Assembly: GCF_000376245.1 (NCBI RefSeq)
Contig: NZ_AQXM01000043.1
Location: 1-42,013, forward strand
DNA length: 42,013 nucleotides
Reading direction: 5' to 3'
Origin: Acaricomes phytoseiuli DSM 14247
GTDB lineage: Bacteria; Actinomycetota; Actinomycetes; Actinomycetales; Micrococcaceae
In this document: piece by piece, positions 8,781-17,205 of the stretch
How the letters are laid out: each line of letters opens with the position of its first letter
Position numbering within the stretch: position 1 is the stretch's first letter
Notes under the pieces: generated by a model
The model's database searches: none
The model's input: the letters and a program-made list of their open reading frames with translations, nothing else
Told to the model about the DNA's origin: nothing
Translations under genes and position numbers: made by a program

Positions 8781-10103
8781 TTGGCACAGCTCGGTATGCG
8801 CTGGACGGTTCACGGCGATGGCAGAACCATCAAGCCCGGTGAGGTCGTAGCACCGCAGGAGAGGCTGAGCTGGCCGCGGACCATAGGCATCGGCCTGCAG
8901 CATGTGATCGCGATGTTCGGGGCGACCTTCCTGGTCCCGCTGCTCACTGGCATGCCCCCTGCCACGACGCTGTTCTTCTCCGCCATCGGCACCCTGCTGT
9001 TCCTGGTGATCACGGCGGGTCGGGTGCCCTCGTACCTGGGCTCCTCTTTCGCTTTCATCGCCCCGATCACGGCGGCGCAGTCCAGCCAGGGCACCGCAGT
9101 GGCCCTCGGCGGCGTGCTGATGACCGGCGTCGCCCTGGCCGTGATCGGGCTCATCGTGCATCGCTGGGGTTCCGGCTGGATCAACCGGCTCATGCCACCG
9201 GTGGTCACCGGAACGATCGTGGCTCTGATCGGGCTCAATCTCGCCCCCGCGGCCAAGGAAAATTTCGATCAGGCCCCGCTGACCGCTGTGATCACCCTGC
9301 TCGTGATCATCCTGGCCACAGTGCTCTTCCGCGGCATCCTCGGCCGGTTATCGATTCTGGTCGGGGTGATCGCCGGCTACCTCGCCGCAGTGCTGCAGAG
9401 CGAAGTCGATTTCACGGCTATCGGCGAAGCCGCCTGGATAGGCTTGCCGGAGTTCCAGGCACCAGCCTTCAGCTGGGCGGCCTTCGGTCTCTTCTTACCC
9501 GTAGTGCTGGTTCTCGTGGCGGAGAATATCGGCCACGTGAAATCGGTGGCCTCGATGACCGGGGAGAACCTGGACCCGGTCGCAGACCGGGCGCTCTTCG
9601 CCGACGGCCTGGCCACCACTCTAGCCGGGGCCGGAGGCGGATCCGGTACCACCACCTATGCTGAGAACATCGGCGTCATGGCGGCCACCCGGGTCTATTC
9701 GACGGCGGCCTACTGGGTCGCCGGCTTCGGTGCGCTGCTGCTGAGCTTCTCACCGAAGTTCGGGGCGCTGATCGCCACCGTACCGGCCGGAGTTCTGGGC
9801 GGTGCCAGCACCGTGCTGTACGGGATGATCGGGATTCTCGGGGTGCGCATCTGGGTGCAGGCCAAGGCCGATTTCAGCAATCCGATCAACCTCATGACCG
9901 CTGCGGTGGCCCTGATCATCGGGATCGCCAATTACACCTGGGATATCGGTGAGCTGAGCTTCGCCGGAATAGCCCTGGGTACTGCCGCAGCGCTGCTGAT
10001 CTACCATGGTATGCACGCCGTGGCCCGGCTGCGTCAGCCAGAACTCGAGGACGCGCCGATCCCATCAGATTCCAGCAATCCGAATCCGTCAAGCCCCCGT
10101 TAG
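8781..10103 (+). CDS. NCS2-family nucleobase permease (uracil/xanthine type)
   Basis: This is an integral membrane symporter of the nucleobase-ascorbate transporter family (NCS2), of the uracil permease (UraA/PyrP) subgroup. It is 440 residues long with the usual number of hydrophobic segments. AENIGHVKSVA and the later YAENIGVMAATRVYS are the two substrate-site motifs typical of uracil permeases. An early LQHVIAMFGATFLVP is the family's first-helix signature. The TTG at 8781 is five bases after AGGAG and is preferred; ATG 8796 is the alternative. The gene ends in a polar tail rich in S, P and N that overlaps the convergent glycerate kinase gene by 15 bases. Uracil is the likely substrate, but xanthine cannot be excluded from sequence alone. 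Confidence 0.92.
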   Translation: MAQLGMRWTVHGDGRTIKPGEVVAPQERLSWPRTIGIGLQHVIAMFGATFLVPLLTGMPPATTLFFSAIGTLLFLVITAGRVPSYLGSSFAFIAPITAAQSSQGTAVALGGVLMTGVALAVIGLIVHRWGSGWINRLMPPVVTGTIVALIGLNLAPAAKENFDQAPLTAVITLLVIILATVLFRGILGRLSILVGVIAGYLAAVLQSEVDFTAIGEAAWIGLPEFQAPAFSWAAFGLFLPVVLVLVAENIGHVKSVASMTGENLDPVADRALFADGLATTLAGAGGGSGTTTYAENIGVMAATRVYSTAAYWVAGFGALLLSFSPKFGALIATVPAGVLGGASTVLYGMIGILGVRIWVQAKADFSNPINLMTAAVALIIGIANYTWDIGELSFAGIALGTAAALLIYHGMHAVARLRQPELEDAPIPSDSSNPNPSSPR

Positions 10104-11219
10104 CACCTCGGTTGTTGCCAGAGTCAGGTACCGGGCGGGTTCTGCGAGCGCGGCCTCGGCGGAACCGGCTGCTTCCGCCGCAGAAATAGCTGCGGTGAAA
10201 CCGAAGGCCTCCAGTTCCTCGAGGGGCAGGGCGAGCTGCCCGGCCACCGCGATCACCGGCACCCCGTGTTCCCGGGCCGTCCTCGCCACCACTGCGGGAG
10301 CCTTGCCGCTCAAGGTCTGCTGATCCAGCCGGCCCTCTCCCGTGAGCACCAGATCCGCCCGGCTAATCCGCCCCGGCAACCCGGAAATCCGGGAGATCAG
10401 CTCCGCACCTGATTCGAGCTGCGCCCCGGTGCAGCTGATGAACCCGGCGGCTAAACCGCCCGCTGCCCCGGCTCCGGGCTGATCCGGGTCAACGCCCGTG
10501 GTCTCGCGCAGCAGTGAGGCGAAGTGCCGGATTCCGGCCTCGAGCTGTTCCACGCCATCAGCATCGGCACCTTTCTGCGCGGCGAAGACCCGGGCCGTCC
10601 CGGAAGGGCCGTAGAGCGGGTTCTGCACATCTGCGGCGAGCCGGATCGTCGTCTGCGCGAGCCGGGGATCCAGGCCGGAGAGGTCGATCGCGGCCGCTTC
10701 GACAAGCTGCCCCCCGCCCAACGGGATCAACGCCCCGTGCCGGTCAAGGACCTGCAGGCCGAGAGCTCTCAGCGCACCGCTGCCGGCATCGGTCATGGCC
10801 GAGCCGCCCAGGCCGAGCACGATCTCCCGGGCCCCGGCCTCGAGCGCAGCCGCGATCAGCTGCCCGACTCCGTAACTGTGCGCGCGCAGCGCATGCTCCG
10901 GAGTGCGCTCGGAGAGCATGAAGCCGCTGGCCTGGGCTACTTCGATCACCGCAATGGGATGGCCTGCCGCAGAGCGCTCCGGGCTGAGCGCCCAGGCAGC
11001 AGCGGTCGGCTTGAGAATCGGGCCGGTGACCGCGCTGATCCGCTCGTTGAAGCCCTCGGCGACGGCAGCCGCTACGGTTCCCTCACCGCCGTCCGCGATC
11101 GGCAGGATATCGAGCTCTGCTTCGGGGTACACCCGGTAGGCGCCCTCGGCCATTGCTGCGGCGGCTTCGGCGGCATCGAGGCTGCCTTTGAAAGCATCGG
11201 GAGCAATCAGAATCCTCAT
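10089..11219 (-). CDS. glxK: glycerate kinase (GarK/GlxK family)
   Basis: The enzyme phosphorylates D-glycerate with ATP, giving 2- or 3-phosphoglycerate that enters glycolysis. It is 376 residues, the normal family length. The start MRILIAPDAFKGSLDA, followed by PIADGGEGT, is the diagnostic family N-terminus. LGLGGSAMTDAGSGALRALG and the late TGEGRLDQQTLSGKAP complete the set. It is the last gene of a three-gene minus-strand operon: its ATG shares one base with the TGA of the GDPD gene. Its 3' end overlaps the permease gene by 15 bases in convergent orientation. The partner genes (a phosphodiesterase and a HAD phosphatase) suggest a route that recovers glycerol or glycerate units from phosphodiesters. 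That is an inference from order only. Confidence 0.93.
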   Translation of the reverse strand: MRILIAPDAFKGSLDAAEAAAAMAEGAYRVYPEAELDILPIADGGEGTVAAAVAEGFNERISAVTGPILKPTAAAWALSPERSAAGHPIAVIEVAQASGFMLSERTPEHALRAHSYGVGQLIAAALEAGAREIVLGLGGSAMTDAGSGALRALGLQVLDRHGALIPLGGGQLVEAAAIDLSGLDPRLAQTTIRLAADVQNPLYGPSGTARVFAAQKGADADGVEQLEAGIRHFASLLRETTGVDPDQPGAGAAGGLAAGFISCTGAQLESGAELISRISGLPGRISRADLVLTGEGRLDQQTLSGKAPAVVARTAREHGVPVIAVAGQLALPLEELEAFGFTAAISAAEAAGSAEAALAEPARYLTLATTEVLTGA

Positions 11220-12019
11220 CAGCGCCAGTACCCTCGCTCTCGCATGACCTCGGCCAGAAGATCTGCCCGATCGGTCATGACTCCGTCCACCCCCAGGTCC
11301 AAGAACTCCTGCATCCGCAGTGGTTCATTGATAGTCCAGACGTGGACCTGGAGGCCCAGGCCATGCGCGCGTTTCAGGGTGCGCCGGGTGACCAGCCTGA
11401 GCCATCCGGCACTCGGCGGGACTTGCAGGCAATCGACGTCCCGCAGCAGCCGCTTCATCCAGCGGCGCGGCCACCAGGGCCCGAAGAGCACGAAGCAGGC
11501 CATCGCGCTGACCCCGGCCGAGGAAACCGCCGGCCGGCTCAGCCTGCGCAGCACCGCGCGGCGCCGGCGATCAGAGAATGACGCTACGCAGACTCGGTCA
11601 TGGAGCCCCAGCTCCTCGATCAGCTCGGCCATCGGGGCGATGGCCTCCCGGCATTTGACGTCGAGATTGAACTTGGCTTCCGGCAGGGCGCTGACCAGTT
11701 CTGCCAGGGTCGGGATGCGCTCGCTTCCACCGATGCGCAGCCTGGAGAGTTCTTCGCTGCTGAGATCCGAGATCTTACCAGCGCTGCCGGTGGTGCGGGT
11801 CACGGTGGCGTCGTGGAAGACCACCGCGGTGCCATCGCTGGTGGCCCAGACATCAGCCTCCAGATGCTCGAAGCCGAGATCCGCGGCTGCCTGGAAAGCG
11901 CGCAGCGAATTTTCCCAGAGAGCGTCCTCCGGGGAAAATCCCCGATGCGCGAAAGCCAGCGGCACACCCGGGCCCCGGCTCGCGGAGAGATAAGGCAGCT
12001 CAGGCGGTGCGGCAGGCAA
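11219..12019 (-). CDS. glycerophosphodiester phosphodiesterase family protein
   Basis: This is a cytoplasmic GDPD-family enzyme of 266 residues, expected to split glycerophosphodiesters into an alcohol and glycerol 3-phosphate. Catalytic and metal residues are visible: HRG at 25-27, EN in ALWENSLRAF near 36, EADVWATSDGTAVVFHD near 55-70, and a lysine in NLDVKC further on. There is no signal peptide, so it acts inside the cell, like UgpQ and unlike periplasmic GlpQ. It overlaps the upstream HAD gene by 20 bases and shares one base with the downstream glycerate kinase start, so the three are translationally coupled. A basic insertion (RRRRAVLRRLSRP) lies mid-protein. The phosphodiester substrate cannot be named from sequence. 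Confidence 0.94.
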   Translation of the reverse strand: MPAAPPELPYLSASRGPGVPLAFAHRGFSPEDALWENSLRAFQAAADLGFEHLEADVWATSDGTAVVFHDATVTRTTGSAGKISDLSSEELSRLRIGGSERIPTLAELVSALPEAKFNLDVKCREAIAPMAELIEELGLHDRVCVASFSDRRRRAVLRRLSRPAVSSAGVSAMACFVLFGPWWPRRWMKRLLRDVDCLQVPPSAGWLRLVTRRTLKRAHGLGLQVHVWTINEPLRMQEFLDLGVDGVMTDRADLLAEVMRERGYWR

Positions 12020-12809
12020 GGCGCTCCTCGATCACCTGGGCCACACCGTCGGCGGCGAAATCCGGGGCGTGCCAGGATGTCGCAGCGAGCGCGGCAGGGT
12101 GCCCATCGCCCATGGCATAGCCCCGGCCGGCCCAGCCCAGCATTTCGATGTCATTCGGCATATCTCCGAAGGCCACGACATCTGCCGCCGGGATTCCCCG
12201 GGAGCGAGCATATTCGGCGAGGGTTATGGCCTTGTTCACGCCGCACCTGGACATTTCCAGCAGGGCCACACCAGCGGCGGAATGTGTGGCCTTGACCCAC
12301 TGAGTGATCGCGGGCCGCACCAGCTCCAGGAATTCATCCGCGGTTCCCTGGGGACTCTTGGCCAGGAACTTCAGGACCCCTGGCCCGCCGGCGAGGGATT
12401 CAGCCAGCGGGCGCGGTTCGATATCCCGTAACGCGGGGGGTGAACTCGCGGTCAGATACCCCGGTTCGAGGTAGAGGCCATCGAGAGTTTCGGCGGCGAA
12501 GGAAGCCAGCGGTTCCAGCCGGCGGATCGCCTGCTGTGCTGCGAGGAGATCCGGGACCGCCAGGCAGGATGAACTCAGCGCGCTTTCCGTCGCCAGATCG
12601 TAGACCAGGGCCCCGTTGGAGCAGATCACCGTGCCCTGATGGCCGATCTGCTCGCGCAGCGGGCCGAGCCAGCGCGGCGGCCGGCCGGTGACGAAGACTA
12701 TCTCTATCCCCGCAGCACTGGCGGCGCGAAAGGCCTCGATGGTTCGCGAGCTGATCCTGCCATCGTGGGCCAGGATGGTCCCATCGATATCGCTCGCGAT
12801 CAGCCTCAT
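12000..12809 (-). CDS. HAD-superfamily hydrolase, Cof type (IIB)
   Basis: This is a second Cof-type phosphatase in the window, 269 residues. It has the DIDGTI nucleophile motif at residues 7-12, VTGRPPRW as motif II, a lysine in GVNKAITLAEY as motif III and GDMPNDIEML as motif IV. It is first in the HAD-GDPD-glycerate kinase operon, and its 3' end overlaps the next gene by 20 bases. The family works on sugar phosphates, flavin phosphates and other small phosphoesters. The operon partners make a glycerol-phosphate-type or glycerate-type ester a reasonable guess, but this is unproven. It is clearly a paralogue, and not a recent duplicate, of the HAD gene at the left end, since only the motifs agree. 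Confidence 0.92.
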   Translation of the reverse strand: MRLIASDIDGTILAHDGRISSRTIEAFRAASAAGIEIVFVTGRPPRWLGPLREQIGHQGTVICSNGALVYDLATESALSSSCLAVPDLLAAQQAIRRLEPLASFAAETLDGLYLEPGYLTASSPPALRDIEPRPLAESLAGGPGVLKFLAKSPQGTADEFLELVRPAITQWVKATHSAAGVALLEMSRCGVNKAITLAEYARSRGIPAADVVAFGDMPNDIEMLGWAGRGYAMGDGHPAALAATSWHAPDFAADGVAQVIEERLACRTA

Positions 12810-12875
12810 AGCTCCAAGCCTACCGGGCGGACCGCAGCGAGCAGAGCACAGCGAGCAGAATAGAACGAGTAGGGC

Positions 12876-13412
12876 TCAGAGCTCATAGTTTCCGGTGATC
12901 CGGGCCCGGGCGATGCCGTGGCTGAAGATCGTGAAACCCAGATAAGCGCAGGAGGCGTCTTCGGGAATATCGAGACTTTCGGTGTCCAGGGCATGCACCA
13001 CCACCATGTACCGGTGCGGGCCGTGGCCTTCCGGCGGAGCGGCACCTACGTAACCGGGCATCCCGGCATCATTGCCCAGCGTGATCGCGGCTTCGGGCAA
13101 CTCGGCGGAGCCGGGAGTGCCCGCACCTGCGGGGAGCGAGGTCACCGATGCCGGGATGTTGAAGACGGCCCAGTGCCAGAAACCGCTGGCCGTCGGGGCA
13201 TCCGGGTCGAAGACGGTGACCGCGAAGCTCTTGGTCTCCGGAGGGAATCCGGACCAGCTCAGCTGCGGCGATTCATCGCTGCCGCCGGCGCCCATGACTC
13301 CGGAAGCCTGGGCTGCGGGCAGTGCCGCGCCATCCTGGAAAGTCTCACTGCGTACCTCGAACTCCGGTAGCCGGGGCATAACCGGTGCTGCATACGGGTC
13401 GTACTCGTTCAC
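12876..13412 (-). CDS. YbhB/YbcL-type phosphatidylethanolamine-binding (PEBP) family protein
   Basis: This 178-residue bacterial member of the PEBP / Raf-kinase-inhibitor-like family has the two ligand-pocket motifs. These are [20 protein letters not shown] (conserved DPDAP and HW) and [15 protein letters not shown] (conserved GPHRY). There is no signal peptide, and the protein starts [20 protein letters not shown], so it is cytoplasmic. The biochemical role of bacterial members is not settled. It stands alone: 66 bases separate its stop from the downstream HAD gene, and about 70 lie upstream before the sugar kinase stop. The spacer on the HAD side holds an imperfect direct repeat (CAGCGAGCAGA twice). 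Confidence 0.92.
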   Translation of the reverse strand: MNEYDPYAAPVMPRLPEFEVRSETFQDGAALPAAQASGVMGAGGSDESPQLSWSGFPPETKSFAVTVFDPDAPTASGFWHWAVFNIPASVTSLPAGAGTPGSAELPEAAITLGNDAGMPGYVGAAPPEGHGPHRYMVVVHALDTESLDIPEDASCAYLGFTIFSHGIARARITGNYEL

Positions 13413-13481
13413 GGCGATCTCCTTGCTGCTGGTACTGGTTTGCTGGGTACTAGTCGTTGTCAGTGATGGGTCAGTGAAGGA

Positions 13482-14411
13482 TCAGTGAAGGCTGGTTCTG
13501 GCAGTCAGTTCTGCACGGCGGGGCGGGTCGGCACCGGGGCGAGAGACGGTGATCGCTGCGGCGGCGGCCGCGTAGTCGAGCATCTCGGTGAGTTCTTCCC
13601 GGCTGATCCGGCGCAGCCGCTGCCGATGCTGGGCTCCGCTCAGGCCTCGTTCCGTGATGGCGAAGAGCAGCGCCGACATGAAGGAGTCCCCCGCGCCGAC
13701 GGTATCCGCCACGTCGACGCGCGGAGCGGGCACTTCGGCCACCCCGGCCGCGGCAACGCCCCAGGGCCCTTGGGCACCCCGGGTCAGCACCACCATTGCC
13801 GGGCCTTCTGGCAGCTTCAGCCAGGCTTCGGCGGTCGCCTCCGGTTCACGATCCGGGTAGAGCCAGGCGAGGTCTTCATCAGAGGCCTTGACAATATCAG
13901 CGATGCGCACGAAGTATTCTGCACGCTCCCGGGCGAGCTCCCGGTCCGCGACGATGCTGGGGCGGCAGTTCGGGTCGTAGCTGATCAGAGCGTGCCCCCG
14001 GGCGGCTAAAACCGCGCCGTGAACTGTGGCCGCACCGGGATCGAGCATCGCGGCGATAGAGCCGGTATGCAGCAGGGTGGTCGCCTGGAACCGTTCCGGC
14101 TCGAGTTCCGGAAGCTGCCAGGCGAGATCGAACCGGTACGTGGCGGAGCCGTCTTCAGCCAGTTCCGCGGCAGCGATCGAGGTGGGCAGATGATCCGGCG
14201 GCAACGGCATCAGAACCGAATTCTCGCGCAGATGCGCCTCGATGAGCTGACCGTAATCATCCTGGCCGTAGCGGCCCAGGAACTCCACGGCCAGGCCCAG
14301 CCGGGCCAAGCCGACAGCGACGTTCATGGGGCTGCCCCCGACATGAGGTATCGGCTCACCGCCGGGGCGACGCACTTCATCGATCAGGGCCTCACCGATG
14401 ACTGTCAGCAT
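13482..14411 (-). CDS. PfkB-family carbohydrate kinase (fructokinase-like)
   Basis: This ribokinase-family sugar kinase of 309 residues starts MLTVIGEALIDEV and continues with GGSPMNVAVGLARLG, which is the sugar-binding N-terminal motif. The C-terminal signature DTVGAGDSFMSALL contains the catalytic Asp. The order and spacing match bacterial fructokinases of the PfkB group, though ribose, adenosine or other sugar substrates cannot be excluded. It follows proline iminopeptidase on the same strand after a 63-base gap, and no sugar transporter lies nearby. The coding sequence is complete, with no sign of decay. Confidence 0.92.
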   Translation of the reverse strand: MLTVIGEALIDEVRRPGGEPIPHVGGSPMNVAVGLARLGLAVEFLGRYGQDDYGQLIEAHLRENSVLMPLPPDHLPTSIAAAELAEDGSATYRFDLAWQLPELEPERFQATTLLHTGSIAAMLDPGAATVHGAVLAARGHALISYDPNCRPSIVADRELARERAEYFVRIADIVKASDEDLAWLYPDREPEATAEAWLKLPEGPAMVVLTRGAQGPWGVAAAGVAEVPAPRVDVADTVGAGDSFMSALLFAITERGLSGAQHRQRLRRISREELTEMLDYAAAAAAITVSRPGADPPRRAELTARTSLH

Positions 14412-14474
14412 GTTCTCAGTCTACGGGCGCTTCCTGCACCAGGAACAATTCACCTGGGCAGTCAACGGGGGCAA

Positions 14475-15455
14475 TCAAGGTGCCGCAGCGAACCGTTGTG
14501 CCGCAGCGAGCATCAGTTCCGTGCTGCGACGGTTCCCAGCGTGACCGGCCTCCGTGACGAGGTGCAGTTCTGCCTCGGGCCAAGCCCGGCTCAACTGCCA
14601 AGGCACATCGGCCGGGCTGCCGATATCCAGCCGACCGTGGATCAGCACTCCCGGGATTCCGGCCAGCCGCCAAGCCTGCTCCAAGAGCTGGCCTTCTGCC
14701 AACCAGGCTCCGTGGTGAAAGTAATGCGTGACGATGCGGGCGAACTGCATTCGGAAAGCGGGCTCTTGATAACGCGGCGATGGTTTCCAACCGGGCTCCA
14801 GGGAAAGCACAGCGTCCTCCCAGTCACACCAGGCTTGCGCTGCTTGAGCGCGCACGTGCGGATCCTCCTGGACATTGAGCAGATGGTGATAAGCCGCCAC
14901 AAGATCCGCACGGGCCTCGGCGCCCATGACTCCGGTATCACTCTGCGATGCGAATTCAGCGAATTCCTGCCATTGCCGGGGGAAGAACCGGCCGGCCTCG
15001 TGGTAGAGCCAGTGCACATCGGAACGACGAGTGGTGGTCACCGAGATCAGGACCAGAGCGCGCACTCGCTCCGGGGACTGCTGGGCGTACGCCAGGGCCA
15101 GAGTCACCCCCCAGGAGCCGCCCCAGAGCACCCAGCGGCTGATCCCGAGGGCTTCCCGGAGCTGCTCGATATCGGCCAGCAGATGCGCGGTGGTATTCGC
15201 GGTCAGCGGTACCGCAGGATCTGCCGCGGAGGGCAGGCTGCGTCCGCACTGACGCTGATCCATCTGAACGATCCGGTACTGCTCCGGGTTCCATAGCCGG
15301 CGCTGGCCGGGGGTGCTGCCGGAGCCCGGGCCGCCGTGCAGGAGGAGCACGGGTGTTCCCTGCGGATTACCGCTGGTCTCCCAGTAGACCTGGTGGCCAT
15401 CACCGGTATCCAGCAGCCCTGACCGGTCTGGTTCAAGCGGCGGATAAAGCTGCAT
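14475..15455 (-). CDS. pip: proline iminopeptidase (alpha/beta hydrolase, peptidase family S33)
   Basis: The enzyme removes N-terminal proline from peptides in the cytoplasm. At 326 residues it matches the family. It shows the oxyanion region LLLHGGPGSG near 38-46, the nucleophile elbow GGSWG with Ser114, the acid in HGRLDIGSP and the histidine in EAGHAGN. The family motif normally read DQRGCGRS appears here as DQRQCGRS, with Q at residue 69 where glycine is the rule. This is one substitution in a well-conserved strip near the active site. The rest is standard. It lies between an alpha/beta hydrolase and a sugar kinase on the same strand, with gaps of 88 and 63 bases, so co-transcription is possible but not tight. 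Confidence 0.94.
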   Translation of the reverse strand: MQLYPPLEPDRSGLLDTGDGHQVYWETSGNPQGTPVLLLHGGPGSGSTPGQRRLWNPEQYRIVQMDQRQCGRSLPSAADPAVPLTANTTAHLLADIEQLREALGISRWVLWGGSWGVTLALAYAQQSPERVRALVLISVTTTRRSDVHWLYHEAGRFFPRQWQEFAEFASQSDTGVMGAEARADLVAAYHHLLNVQEDPHVRAQAAQAWCDWEDAVLSLEPGWKPSPRYQEPAFRMQFARIVTHYFHHGAWLAEGQLLEQAWRLAGIPGVLIHGRLDIGSPADVPWQLSRAWPEAELHLVTEAGHAGNRRSTELMLAAAQRFAAAP

Positions 15456-15543
15456 GCTACTTGGCCCTTTCCGATGGCTCTATCACTGCCACTGCCGGAT
15501 TCTTGGCGAGCCGGCTGATGTCACACTGTATCGTCATCATCGT

Positions 15544-16335
15544 TCAGGCCACCCTCCGGTCGTCCCGCAATGCGGTCAGAGCGAGCTCCCGGCAAATGGT
15601 CCAGGCCGGAGCAGCAGAGTCGATGAGGTCGAAATGATCGCCGGGGGCCGGGATCAGCTCGGCGGTGCCACCAGCAGCCTGAGCCGCCCGGACGTAATTC
15701 TCTGATAGCTCCCATGGCACATCCACGTCCGCCTCCGCATGAACGGCGAAGACCGGGCAGGCCGCAGGCACCAGCTGCAACGGGTCGGCTAACTGGTAGC
15801 GCCTGTCCGGAGCAGATCGGTCCTCGCTGCCGAGCAGATTCTCCACGGCATCGTGGCTCAGTCTCAACTCCCGCGCGCGGCCCAGATCCAGGAGCCCGGA
15901 CTGACTGATCACAGCGATCACCCTGGCCTTCGAGCTCGACCATGACCCGGCAGCGGGATGGTCTGGCGGCAGCACCGGACGCGATACCGCCCAGCTGGCT
16001 AAATGGCCGCCCGCCGAATGGCCTATGAGCACCACTGGTGCGCCCTCAGGCAGAAGACCGGCAAGGAAATCGATACCGGCGGCCACATCGGCGAAGGTCT
16101 GCGGCCACCCACCGCCGTCTGCGCCGGCACGCCGGTATTCCAGGTTCCAGGCCGGCACCCCGTGCGCGGCCAGATCACGGGCTAGCGGCCGGCCCAGCGA
16201 GGCATCGTAAGCATCCCGCCAGTAGCCGCCGTGGATGACCACCGCCGCCCCGGGCACCCTCTGCTCAGCAGGCTGGTAAAGCTCCCCGTGCTGGCTGCCA
16301 TGATCGCCGTATTGAAGCGTCCGGATGGCTGTCAT
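15544..16335 (-). CDS. alpha/beta hydrolase, kynurenine formamidase/esterase-like
   Basis: This 263-residue alpha/beta-hydrolase-fold enzyme has the oxyanion motif HGGYW at 35-39, typical of the arylformamidase / BD-FAE group. The nucleophile elbow GHSAGGH has Ser107, the acid is in HAEADVDVPW and the histidine is in PGDHFDLID. The start is ATG 16335, which has GAGGAA seven bases upstream. The reading frame is open for 69 codons further, but those overlap the amidotransferase gene and are not coding in this frame. It begins only 13 bases after the end of the broken amidotransferase and is likely in one transcript with it. The substrate could be N-formylkynurenine or a simple ester. No other tryptophan-degradation gene is in the window. 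Confidence 0.9.
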   Translation of the reverse strand: MTAIRTLQYGDHGSQHGELYQPAEQRVPGAAVVIHGGYWRDAYDASLGRPLARDLAAHGVPAWNLEYRRAGADGGGWPQTFADVAAGIDFLAGLLPEGAPVVLIGHSAGGHLASWAVSRPVLPPDHPAAGSWSSSKARVIAVISQSGLLDLGRARELRLSHDAVENLLGSEDRSAPDRRYQLADPLQLVPAACPVFAVHAEADVDVPWELSENYVRAAQAAGGTAELIPAPGDHFDLIDSAAPAWTICRELALTALRDDRRVA

Positions 16336-16348
16336 CGCTAGTTCCTCA

Positions 16349-17104
16349 TCACTGCCGGTACAACTCAACGAAATTGTGCAGGATCCGCCCCGGCTCACGG
16401 ACCTTGCCGCCCTGCTCCTGTAAGGCCTCGCGGACCGCGGCATATTCTTCAGCCGGAAAATACCCGTGGTGCCGGTACGCTTCGATCCGCAACAGCAGCC
16501 CTTCGATATCCAGCTCGGGGTGGAACTGAGTGGCATAGACATTGGCGCCGATTCGGAACATCTGCACGGGGCACTGCGCCGAGGAGGCTAGCAGCACGGC
16601 ATCCTCGGGGAGTGCGGAGCAGGCTTCCTTGTGCCCCACGAAGGCCCAGAACCGGTCAGCGAGCCCTATGAATAGTGGGTCCAGGCGGCCCTGTGGGCTC
16701 AGCTCGATCGAGGCCGCGCCGGCTTCTTCCCCGTACTGCCGATCGATCGTTCAGCCCGCTAGCTTCCCCAGAATCCCCACCCCGTAGCACGCGCCCAGAA
16801 AGGGGAAGTCCTGCACGATAACCCGTTCCAGCAACTCGGCCAGCTCGGCTTCGACCCGCTGCTGCACCGCTGATTTATCCTCAGCGCGGTCTGAGGCGTT
16901 GAAGGGGCTGCCGCCCAGGATGATGCCGGAGAACTCATCAAGATCCAGTTCCGGCAGCGGCTCCTGGTCTAGACGGTGCCAGCGAAAATCTCGGGCCACG
17001 CCCATCATGCCCCCGCCCAGCCCGGCATACCGGGCGAAGGCTTCGGCCTCCTGGGCGGCAATCTCCGTTTCCGCCCGGGTCGAGAGGAATAAGAACGGCT
17101 TCAT
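16349..17104 (-). pseudogene. class I glutamine amidotransferase gene with an in-frame stop codon
   Basis: The intact protein would be 251 residues of a GuaA-like class I amidotransferase that frees ammonia from glutamine. The first part holds FSGIILGGSPFNASD and the nucleophile Cys106 in LGACYGVGILGKLAG. The frame then hits TGA at 16753-16751 (codon 118) and goes on unchanged with TIDRQYGEEAGAASIELSPQ and later QFHPELD, which carries the catalytic histidine. The expected residue at the stop is glycine, so GGA to TGA, a single base change, accounts for it. No frameshift or deletion is present and the total length is a multiple of three. The nucleophile and the histidine now lie on separate fragments, so activity should be lost. 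Its natural amino acceptor is unknown. Confidence 0.9.
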
Positions 17105-17205
17105 CTCTAGATCCTACAAAGCAATCCTGCGGTAGCGGATGCTAGGCTGCGCTGGGCAGTGCCGTGACAAGCACTGTGACATCACTGCACGATGAAAGGG
17201 GGGCC

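Noticed and set aside
10524-11993. 489-codon plus-strand frame
   Set aside because: It is antisense to the glycerate kinase and GDPD genes, which have full family motifs. It is low complexity in translation.
14019-15296. 425-codon plus-strand frame
   Set aside because: It is antisense to the sugar kinase and proline iminopeptidase, both intact. It has no start signal or domain.
16751-16753. In-frame TGA in the amidotransferase as a selenocysteine or read-through codon
   Set aside because: The expected residue is glycine, the nucleophile Cys is elsewhere, no SECIS-like hairpin was evident, and other genes nearby carry TAA and TAG breaks.
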